From positions 1-41,089 of the forward strand of contig JAKJFO010000013.1 in assembly GCA_022704885.1 (NCBI GenBank): a DNA stretch of 41,089 nucleotides. Direction: 5' to 3'. The notes under the pieces were generated by a model, which saw nothing but the letters and a program-made list of their open reading frames with translations, had not been told where the DNA came from and made no database searches. Positions 7,375 to 13,548 of this stretch are shown piece after piece. Source of the stretch: Candidatus Rifleibacteriota bacterium (GTDB lineage Bacteria; Riflebacteria; Ozemobacteria; Ozemobacterales; Ozemobacteraceae). The first letter of the stretch is position 1; each line of letters opens with the position of its first letter. Made by a program: the position numbers and the translations under genes.

Positions 7375-7543
7375 CCTGAAAAATAAGGAGGCAAACAAAT
7401 CCAAAAACCCTTTCGAGCGAAAGTGAAGTTTTGTTTAGTACTGATTTTTTGCCAATAACAGACAATCACAGACAATGGCAAACCTGGCAAAACCGCTGAA
7501 TATCGAAAAGGGCGATGATGTACAAGAAAATTTTTCAAATTTT

Positions 7544-7571
7544 TTTACTTTTGCGCGGATTATGGTAAAAT
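7544..7571 (+). promoter_or_regulatory. Possible promoter for STAS gene
   Basis: TTTACT (7544-7549), 16 bases, TAAAAT (7566-7571), 29 bases before the ATG at 7601. Boxes are imperfect. Confidence 0.4.
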
Positions 7572-7600
7572 CCAGAAAGATTCCGATCAGGGAGCTGAAA

Positions 7601-7957
7601 ATGGCAGCACTTGCTTATACCATAACAGAAGAAAAAGGGTTTCCGATTGTGCGGTTTCAGAATTACTGCACCAACGAAACGCTTGAGGGGCTTGCGACAA
7701 AAGTAGGTAATCTTTGCGACAAGGACAAAAGTCGCCTGATTTTTGATTTTACCAGTTGCGAAGTCATAAACAGTCTTGGCATGGCCGCTTTGCTCGAAAC
7801 TCTTATGATAGTCCAGGATTACGAAGGTCTGGTTGTTATTTCTGGCCTGAATGCCATTCAGCAGAAGTTTTTCGGACTCACCGGAGTCTTTTCGCTTTCT
7901 ACTCAGGCAGAAAATATCGATAAGGCTTTCGAACTGCTACAGTCATCCCAGGCCTGA
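7601..7957 (+). CDS. STAS-domain protein (anti-sigma factor antagonist type)
   Basis: A 118-residue single STAS domain like SpoIIAA/RsbV. The core has a strand-helix pattern with SRLIFDFTSCEVINSLGMAALL; Ser58 stands where SpoIIAA-type proteins are phosphorylated, but the usual DSSG is NSLG here, so phosphorylation is plausible and not certain. Such proteins release a sigma factor or other target when dephosphorylated by a SpoIIE/RsbU-type phosphatase; one such phosphatase is encoded at 37930-39870, though far away. The ATG at 7601 follows AGGGAG by seven bases; an upstream ATG at 7475 adds an unrelated leader with no ribosome site. No anti-sigma kinase is adjacent. Confidence 0.85.
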   Translation: MAALAYTITEEKGFPIVRFQNYCTNETLEGLATKVGNLCDKDKSRLIFDFTSCEVINSLGMAALLETLMIVQDYEGLVVISGLNAIQQKFFGLTGVFSLSTQAENIDKAFELLQSSQA

Positions 7958-7965
7958 GTTAAAAG

Positions 7966-8050
7966 AGCCTGGCTCGGCAGAGCCGCTCTATCCTGCGCAG
8001 CTCTGCATAAGCACTCCGTGTGCAAAAAGTTTTCGCGCCTGAGGCCCGGC
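7966..8050. repeat. Dispersed intergenic repeat, copy E (partial, long sub-form)
   Basis: AGCCTGGCTCGG, TATCCTGCGCAGC, GCATAA, GTGCAAAAAGTTTTCGCGCC and GAGG follow in the same order as in copy D (about 1040-1110). The 5' blocks are absent. It begins 9 bases after the STAS stop codon. Confidence 0.65.
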
Positions 8051-8105
8051 GCTTGACTTCCTGTTGTGCCGGTCATAATCGCCATCCATTCACCCCATAA
8101 TTCAA

Positions 8106-8135
8106 ATGTGAGAGAGGACTAGTCCTCTGTCACAT
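8106..8135. repeat. 30-bp near-perfect palindrome of the GTGACAGAGGACTAGT motif
   Basis: Arms of 15 bases meet at ACTAGT with one mismatch. Single arms occur at 8351-8370, 37173-37189 and, diverged, 40136-40152. No gene overlaps this copy. Confidence 0.75.
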
Positions 8136-8164
8136 AAGAGTTCAAGAATTAAATCTTAGAGTCT

Positions 8165-8300
8165 CCGCTTATGCCGGGCTCTCGGCGTGATCTCATTCGC
8201 TACACTCTCGCCAGTCGAGAGTTTCTCTTGATAGCTATGGCTCTGCGTCAAAACTACCTGGCTCGAAATTTCGCTCATGAGAAGCACGCCTGCGCCCTTA
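8165..8300. repeat. Dispersed intergenic repeat, copy B (short sub-form)
   Basis: Starts CCGCTTATGCCGGGCTCTCG, then a TCTCATTCGCTACACTCTCG block, TAGCTATGGCTCTGCGTCAA, CTGGCTCGAAATTTCGCTCA and CGCCTGCGCCCTT. Same orientation as copy A and only about 1 kb from it. Confidence 0.8.
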
Positions 8301-8347
8301 CTGTGTCTGCTAAACCGGATAGAAAATGAACTATATTGACTATGCTA

Positions 8348-8370
8348 TTCAAATGTGACAGAGGACTAGT
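8348..8370 (+). repeat. Single arm of the GTGACAGAGGACTAGT motif
   Basis: TTCAAATGTGACAGAGGACT followed by AGT, the same as the left half of the palindrome at 8106 including the flanking TTCAA. Confidence 0.7.
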
Positions 8371-8492
8371 CTCAAACAGCGGCTTTTTGCTCATTCCGCT
8401 GATTCCTTGCGCAAACTACTTGCTGACTGACCGTGGATGAGCAGGTTTATTTGCGGGCGTATCTAGCTGCTTCAAGAAAAAAATCACAAAGT
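8371..8492. other. Unassigned spacer upstream of sulfite-reduction operon
   Basis: No gene, repeat or clear structure seen between the motif copy and the promoter at 8493. Confidence 0.4.
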
Positions 8493-8521
8493 TTGACAGA
8501 TGCGTCTGTTTTAATTATAAT
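8493..8521 (+). promoter_or_regulatory. Perfect consensus sigma70 promoter with internal dyad
   Basis: TTGACA (8493-8498), exactly 17 bases, TATAAT (8516-8521). The spacer region contains ACAGA-TGCG-TCTGT (8496-8509), a dyad overlapping the -35 edge. So strong a promoter usually needs repression, and an Rrf2 regulator is the first gene downstream, so autoregulation at this dyad is likely (inference). The untranslated leader is about 170 bases, which is long. Confidence 0.75.
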
Positions 8522-8696
8522 AATCGCATGTTAATATCCGATTTATTGTCGATAACAGTGCAAAACTGCTGGATAGCCCGTATGACCGGTCTGCCCTTGG
8601 TAATGATGAGTTCTAAGTTTGAACTGCGGAGCTGAGTGTTGCCTGTTTGAGATGAGCATGAACCTGCAGCAGTGCAGAAGCGGAGAAGTAGTATAG

Positions 8697-9143
8697 ATGC
8701 TTGGACAAACCAGTATTCATGTGATACGAGCCCTGATCTGGCTGGCAGCGCAGCCTTCCGACAAATATGTCGGGGCCGGTGCGATTGCAGCTGCCATAGA
8801 GGCGCCGCAGAATTATCTGGGCAAGCTCCTGCAGCAGTTTTGTGCTGTCGGGCTGCTGGAATCGCAGCGGGGCGCCGGCGGTGGCGTTCGTCTGGCGCTG
8901 CCTGCCGACAAGATTACGCTGTTGCAGATAGTCGATCCGATCGAGCATCTCAGCCAGCGTCGCAACTGTTTCATGGGGCAGCTTTGCTGTGGCCCCCAGC
9001 CCTGTGCCTATCACAGGCAATGGATGAAGCTGCATTCCGACTATGTAAAATTTCTGGAATCGGTTACCTTGGCCGGCCTGGCCCAACAGAACGCCGGCCT
9101 GATGCCAAAGAGCAAAAATAAGTCTGTCGGGAGGGAAAAGTAA
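8697..9143 (+). CDS. Rrf2-family transcriptional regulator, probable Fe-S sensor
   Basis: A 148-residue protein with the Rrf2 winged helix: SIHVIRALIWLAAQ, the helix-turn-helix IAAAIEAPQNYLGKLLQQF and the wing GLLESQRGAGGGVRLA. The cluster-binding segment has C91, C97, C98 and C103 (NCFMGQLCCGPQPC), compatible with an IscR/NsrR-like [2Fe-2S] or [4Fe-4S] cluster. It heads the sulfite-reduction genes and probably controls them in response to sulfite, NO, oxygen or cluster status; which signal cannot be told. GGAG is 11 bases before the ATG. Its stop overlaps the next start (TAATG). Confidence 0.87.
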   Translation: MLGQTSIHVIRALIWLAAQPSDKYVGAGAIAAAIEAPQNYLGKLLQQFCAVGLLESQRGAGGGVRLALPADKITLLQIVDPIEHLSQRRNCFMGQLCCGPQPCAYHRQWMKLHSDYVKFLESVTLAGLAQQNAGLMPKSKNKSVGREK

Positions 9144-9631
9144 TGCAACTCCAGTTGAATGCTGTCGATGTCTTTAAAGCCGCGGTCATGCTCGAAGAGC
9201 GTGCGGCTCGATTTTATACCACCGCTGCCGCCAAGGCTTCTGGTCAGCCGCGCCAGCTGCTTTTGCAGTTATCAGAAATGGAAACCGGCCATGCCCGGCA
9301 GTTCAAGCTGGTGCTGGATGAACTTGCCGCCAACGCGCGTGCATCTGACGAACCTGAGGAAGGCGTCGATGATTTTCTGCAGGCACTGACCGGCGACCGT
9401 GTCATCACGCGAGACTGCCAGATCGGAGAAGGCGACGGCTACGAAACGATTCTCGAAAAGGCTATGCAGATCGAGAAGAATTCGGTGTTTTTCTACACCG
9501 CGGTCAAGGAAGTCATGCAGGAAAAAATGGCAGCCGGCGCGGTCGATAGAATCATTCAGGAAGAAGTCACTCATTTCAGAATGCTCAGCGACACGCTCCG
9601 CAGCTGGCGTAGCCAGGGAGGCGCCCGATGA
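9143..9631 (+). CDS. Ferritin-like/rubrerythrin-type diiron protein
   Basis: A 162-residue four-helix bundle of the ferritin-like superfamily. Both half-sites of a diiron centre are visible: E18/E19 (MLEERAARFY), E47-x-x-H50 (EMETGH), E111 (IEKNSVFFY) and E141-x-x-H144 (EEVTH). It lacks the C-terminal rubredoxin domain of true rubrerythrin. It lies between the Rrf2 regulator and asrA with start/stop overlaps on both sides, so it is produced with the sulfite reductase. It could protect the enzyme's Fe-S/siroheme groups from oxygen or peroxide (inference). Confidence 0.82.
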   Translation: MQLQLNAVDVFKAAVMLEERAARFYTTAAAKASGQPRQLLLQLSEMETGHARQFKLVLDELAANARASDEPEEGVDDFLQALTGDRVITRDCQIGEGDGYETILEKAMQIEKNSVFFYTAVKEVMQEKMAAGAVDRIIQEEVTHFRMLSDTLRSWRSQGGAR

Positions 9632-10650
9632 GCGAATCGTTCAGACTCTCAGCCGAACAATTTGCGCAGTTGTTCGAGCAGCTGAGCACTGCATATCTGC
9701 TGGCCGGGCCGAAACGCATTGCTGGTGCCGGGCGCTTTTCCGGCACAGATCTGGTGCGCTACGCTTTTTTGAAGTCAGCTGATGAGCTTGAACTGCACGA
9801 GAAAAGCTGGTTTTCGCCAAAAGAACTGGTTTTTCCGCCGGACGAAACTTTATTTTATTTCAACGGTCAGCAGTTTACCGAAGCAACTTTGCCTGACGAT
9901 CACGAAATCATCGTTTTTCTGCGGCCATGTGATATCAATGGTATCGACAGGCTCGACCGCATGTTCATCGAGAATGCTGGAGTGGTAGACCCTTATTACA
10001 AGCGTCGCCGCGAGCGGCTACATTATTTTATGATCGAATGTCGAGAATCTTTCGAAAACTGCTTTTGCGTATCGATGCAGGCCAACCGCACTTCAGACTA
10101 TGAAGTCGCCCTGCGTTTTGAAGAAAACTCAGTTCAGGTCGAAGTGTGTGGGCAAAAGTTTGTCGATCTATTTGCCCGGGCCGGTGAAAAGGCCGAATTC
10201 AAGCCTGAATTCGTCAGCGAAAACCCGGTCAGAGTCGAGCTGCCAACCGAAGAAACCATGCCACCAGAAATCTATAACGACAAATTCTGGGATGAATACG
10301 ACAGCCGCTGCATTGCCTGCGGGCGTTGCAATACTTCCTGTGTCACCTGCAGCTGTTTTACCACCACCGATCTGTTTTACGGCGACAGCAGGCAGTGTGG
10401 CGAGAGGAGGCGCGTCTGGGATGGCTGTCACCTCGATGGCTTCTGTGACATGGCGGGCGGCCACACGTTTCGCAAGAACAAGGGTGAGCGCATGCGTTTC
10501 AAGACTTTTCATAAAATTTATGATTTCAGAAAGCGCTTTGGCGTTGACATGTGCGTCGGCTGCGGCCGTTGCGACGATGTCTGCCCCGAATACATCTCGT
10601 TCTCGAATTGCATCAACAAGCTCAGCGCCAAGCTGAAGGGAGGCCTGTGA
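9628..10650 (+). CDS. asrA: Anaerobic sulfite reductase subunit A (ferredoxin-type)
   Basis: A 340-residue electron-transfer subunit of AsrABC. Two Cys clusters for [4Fe-4S] centres: C228, C231, C234, C238 (CIACGRCNTSC, continuing CVTCSC) and C309, C312, C315, C319 (CVGCGRCDDVC). The FLRPCDINGIDRLD segment near residue 100 is typical of the AsrA/hydrogenase beta-like family. It passes electrons from the flavin subunit AsrB to the siroheme subunit AsrC in the cytoplasm. The start overlaps the ferritin-like stop (ATGA), and its own TGA overlaps the asrB ATG. Confidence 0.93.
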   Translation: MSESFRLSAEQFAQLFEQLSTAYLLAGPKRIAGAGRFSGTDLVRYAFLKSADELELHEKSWFSPKELVFPPDETLFYFNGQQFTEATLPDDHEIIVFLRPCDINGIDRLDRMFIENAGVVDPYYKRRRERLHYFMIECRESFENCFCVSMQANRTSDYEVALRFEENSVQVEVCGQKFVDLFARAGEKAEFKPEFVSENPVRVELPTEETMPPEIYNDKFWDEYDSRCIACGRCNTSCVTCSCFTTTDLFYGDSRQCGERRRVWDGCHLDGFCDMAGGHTFRKNKGERMRFKTFHKIYDFRKRFGVDMCVGCGRCDDVCPEYISFSNCINKLSAKLKGGL

Positions 10651-11447
10651 TGAGCGACAGAAATCCATATCTGCCTTCGCCGGTAAAAATCATCGGCCTG
10701 CGTCAGGAAACCGACTGTGAATTTACGCTGACAGTCGCGGCTGAGCGCGCAATTACGCCGGGGCAGTTCTTTCAGGTCTCTCTGCCACGAATTGGTGAAG
10801 CGCCGATCTCGGTGAGCAACTGCGGCCCTGACTGGATACAGTTTACGATCCGTGCCGTCGGCAGGTTGACCAATGCCGTTCAGGGACTTCGACCCGGCGA
10901 TAACCTTTTTATAAGAGGTCCTTATGGCACCGGGTTTCCGGTCGACCGTTTCAGGCAGCAGCGCCTGGTAATCGTCGCCGGCGGTTCCGGTGTCGCGCCG
11001 GTTCGCCCTCTGATTGACCGCGTTGTACGCGGCGAATTGCCGGTAAAGAGCCTTGATCTGATCGTCGGTTTCAAGAATCGCAGCAGCATTCTGTTTTCTG
11101 ACGATCTTGCCGCCTGGAAAGAAAAGAGCCGGCTGGTGCTGACGATCGATAAGCCAGAAGAGGGCTGGAATGGCGAAACCGGTCTGGTTACCGAACATAT
11201 CAAAAAGATGCAGTTCGCTGATTTCGACGATCTGCAGGTTGTCGTCGTCGGGCCGCCGGTCATGATGAAGTTCGCTACGGCAGAGTTCAGATTGCTCAAG
11301 GTGCCGTCCGAACGCATCTGGGTCTCGTTTGAACGCCTTATGTCATGTGGACTTGGTAAATGCGGTCATTGCAAGATCGATTATACCTATGTGTGTGTGG
11401 ATGGGCCGGTGCTGAATTACAGCCATGCTGCCGGCCTCATTGACTGA
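10650..11447 (+). CDS. asrB: Anaerobic sulfite reductase subunit B (FAD/NAD(P)H, [2Fe-2S])
   Basis: A 265-residue protein of the ferredoxin-NADP reductase fold: flavin-binding domain (QFTIRAVGRLTNAV), GPYGTGFP at 90-97, nucleotide-binding AGGSGVAPVRPL at 110-121, and a C-terminal [2Fe-2S] site C233, C238, C241, C249 (CGLGKCGHC...C) as in dihydroorotate dehydrogenase electron-transfer subunits and AsrB. It oxidises NAD(P)H for sulfite reduction. The ATG at 10650 overlaps the asrA stop (TGATG); the longer frame upstream lies inside asrA. Confidence 0.92.
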   Translation: MSDRNPYLPSPVKIIGLRQETDCEFTLTVAAERAITPGQFFQVSLPRIGEAPISVSNCGPDWIQFTIRAVGRLTNAVQGLRPGDNLFIRGPYGTGFPVDRFRQQRLVIVAGGSGVAPVRPLIDRVVRGELPVKSLDLIVGFKNRSSILFSDDLAAWKEKSRLVLTIDKPEEGWNGETGLVTEHIKKMQFADFDDLQVVVVGPPVMMKFATAEFRLLKVPSERIWVSFERLMSCGLGKCGHCKIDYTYVCVDGPVLNYSHAAGLID

Positions 11448-11458
11448 GAGGTGCCACC

Positions 11459-12469
11459 ATGTCACTCGATCTGAATCGAAAAAAAGTTACTAAAAATGCT
11501 TACCGTATCACGAAGCGCCGCAATTATTCGGCGATCAGAATCAGGGTTCCCGGCGGGCACCTCGATGCTTCTCTGATCTCTACCATCGCCGCAATAGCTG
11601 AAAAATTCGGCGATGGCACCATGCACATCACAACCCGCCAGGGTTTCGAGATTCCCAATATACCATTCGAACGGATATCGGAAGTGAATGCCGCTCTTGC
11701 TCCAGTTATCGACAAACTGCAGGTAAAAAACGGCGTTGTCATCGAAACGGTCGGTGCCGGTTATCCCGGCGCCGGCATGCGCAACATCTCGGCCTGTATC
11801 GGCAGTCGCGTCTGCCCATTTGCGAATGCCGACACGACTGCGCTGGCGCAGCGACTCGAGGGCGAACTTTTTCCGAACGATTTTCATGTAAAAATTGCGG
11901 TAACCGGTTGCCCGAATGACTGTATAAAGGCTCATATGCAGGATTTTGGCATAATCTCCATCTGTGAGCCAGTATACAGCTATGACGACTGCATTGGCTG
12001 CGAGGCCTGTGTTAAGGCATGCTCGCGCAAGGTGACCGGCGCGTTGTCGATGCGCGATGGCAAAGTTTATCGCGATGAGCGCCGCTGTATCGGTTGTGGT
12101 GAGTGTGTACTGGCCTGCCCGACGGCAGCCTGGACGCGCCGGCCCGGCAATCTCTACCGGTTGCTGATCATGGGGCGAACCGGCAAGAAGAATCCCCGTC
12201 TGGCCATGCCGTTTCTTGACCGGGTCAGCGAAGATGTCGTATGTCAGGTGATCAGGAACACTATCGCTTATATCGATCGTCACATTCTTCGCTGTCTGCC
12301 GAAAGAGCATATCGGTTACATCGTCGACAGAACCGGTCTGGAAGTGTTCAAACAGGAAGTGCTGGCTGATATCAGTTTCAATCCGGGTGCACGCGTGGCA
12401 AAAACCATGCAGTGGCCTGGTTACCATACTCTCAACGACGCTAATTTCAAGATAATCAAAGAGTCTTAG
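11459..12469 (+). CDS. asrC: Anaerobic sulfite reductase subunit C (siroheme catalytic)
   Basis: A 336-residue catalytic subunit that reduces sulfite to sulfide with six electrons. Siroheme-[4Fe-4S] ligands are C113-X5-C119 (ACIGSRVCPFA) and C151-X3-C155 (TGCPNDC). Two further [4Fe-4S] ferredoxin motifs follow: C178, C181, C184, C188 and C210, C213, C216, C220. The N-terminal THITTRQGFEI-like motif (MHITTRQGFEIPN) binds siroheme/substrate in this superfamily. It starts 11 bases after asrB with a GAGGTG ribosome site. The complete asrABC set makes assimilatory function unlikely; it is the dissimilatory-type anaerobic enzyme known from Salmonella and clostridia. Confidence 0.94.
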   Translation: MSLDLNRKKVTKNAYRITKRRNYSAIRIRVPGGHLDASLISTIAAIAEKFGDGTMHITTRQGFEIPNIPFERISEVNAALAPVIDKLQVKNGVVIETVGAGYPGAGMRNISACIGSRVCPFANADTTALAQRLEGELFPNDFHVKIAVTGCPNDCIKAHMQDFGIISICEPVYSYDDCIGCEACVKACSRKVTGALSMRDGKVYRDERRCIGCGECVLACPTAAWTRRPGNLYRLLIMGRTGKKNPRLAMPFLDRVSEDVVCQVIRNTIAYIDRHILRCLPKEHIGYIVDRTGLEVFKQEVLADISFNPGARVAKTMQWPGYHTLNDANFKIIKES

Positions 12470-12600
12470 CGGGGTTTTCTTAAGAACTGAGTGGTTGAGC
12501 ATACCAGCTGCGATCTGGCTGGCGTGCGGTTTCTGGCGGTTGAAATATGGCGGTCTGGCGACAGCCGGACAATCTGAAAATTTATATGGTGAGGCAAAAT

Positions 12601-13395
12601 ATGCATCAGGAAACTCTGTTAAAAATGACGAATCTGGCGGTTGCCAAACGTGATCTGCTCGCTGGCGGGCGTTTGCGCTACTTTGTGCTGGCCATGCTGG
12701 CCGGTTTCTATGTGGGCCTTGGCATCATTCTGATATTGACCATCGGTGGTCAGCTTGGCGATGATCCGATCAGAAAGACGCTGATGGGCGTCAGTTTCGG
12801 TATTGCCCTCAGTCTTGTTATTATGGCCGGTTCTGAACTTTTTACCGGTAATAACATGATCATGGCTGCCGGCAGTCTTGCCGGCAGGGTAACCTGGTCA
12901 GATACCGCCAGAATCTGGCTCTGGTCATGGTTCGGCAACTGGGCCGGCAGCATCCTTGTCTCTCTGCTTTTCTACTGGTCGGGTCAGGCTTCCGGCGCAA
13001 CTGGTGCTTTTGCCGGCGTGGTTTCGGCCGGCAAGATGACAGGAACGTTTCAGCACCTGTTTTTTCAGGGCTTTTTGTGCAACATTCTGGTCTGTCTCGC
13101 GGTATTGTGCGGTCTGAAGCTTAAAGAAGAGACGGCCCGGCTGATCATGATCTGGTGGTGTCTGTTCGCATTCATTACCAGTGGTTTCGAGCATAGCATC
13201 GCCAACATGACCGTTCTGACAATAGGCCTGCTGGCTGCTCCCGGCGCTGATGTCACCCTGGCCGGCTATTTTTACAATCTCGGCGTGGTCGGTCTCGGCA
13301 ATCTGCTCGGCGGTGCTCTGATTCTTGGCGGTGGCTACTGGCTCGCCGGCCGCCCGGCTGCCGACAAGCAGGAACCCGCATCCGCCTCTGCATGA
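12601..13395 (+). CDS. Formate/nitrite transporter family channel, likely HS- channel
   Basis: A 264-residue FNT protein with six helices. Family marks: GSELFTGNN (about 77-85), WFGNWAGS (110-117) and SGFEHSIANM with the central His (H198). In clostridia an FNT member next to asrABC is the hydrosulfide channel HSC (FNT3); the same neighbourhood here argues that this one exports HS- or handles sulfite, and not formate. That assignment is by context. The ATG at 12601 is preceded by GGTGAGG at seven bases; earlier in-frame starts at 12547 and 12586 lack a site. It follows asrC after 131 bases without a clear terminator. Confidence 0.85.
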   Translation: MHQETLLKMTNLAVAKRDLLAGGRLRYFVLAMLAGFYVGLGIILILTIGGQLGDDPIRKTLMGVSFGIALSLVIMAGSELFTGNNMIMAAGSLAGRVTWSDTARIWLWSWFGNWAGSILVSLLFYWSGQASGATGAFAGVVSAGKMTGTFQHLFFQGFLCNILVCLAVLCGLKLKEETARLIMIWWCLFAFITSGFEHSIANMTVLTIGLLAAPGADVTLAGYFYNLGVVGLGNLLGGALILGGGYWLAGRPAADKQEPASASA

Positions 13396-13453
13396 TTTGA
13401 TAAGCAGCTTATACCCTGTTTTTTCCGAGATGATTGTTTGCTTTTGTCTTTAT

Positions 13454-13482
13454 TTGCAGTAGCATAGAGTGCGGGTTATAAT
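13454..13482 (+). promoter_or_regulatory. Sigma70 promoter for HEAT-like gene
   Basis: TTGCAG (13454-13459), 17 bases, TATAAT (13477-13482), 66 bases before the ATG at 13549. Confidence 0.65.
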
Positions 13483-13548
13483 GTTTCGGATGTGCTCTAA
13501 CGTAACGTAACAGACAAAAGTATTGAAGGCATTACAGAAAACAGTCGA

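Noticed and set aside
968..8300. CRISPR array suggested by repeats
   Set aside because: Repeats are far longer than CRISPR repeats, irregularly spaced by kilobases, and there are no cas genes.
11462..12502. Long minus-strand open frame (346 codons) opposite asrC
   Set aside because: asrC has all catalytic Cys motifs; the antisense frame has no family features and is a codon-bias shadow.
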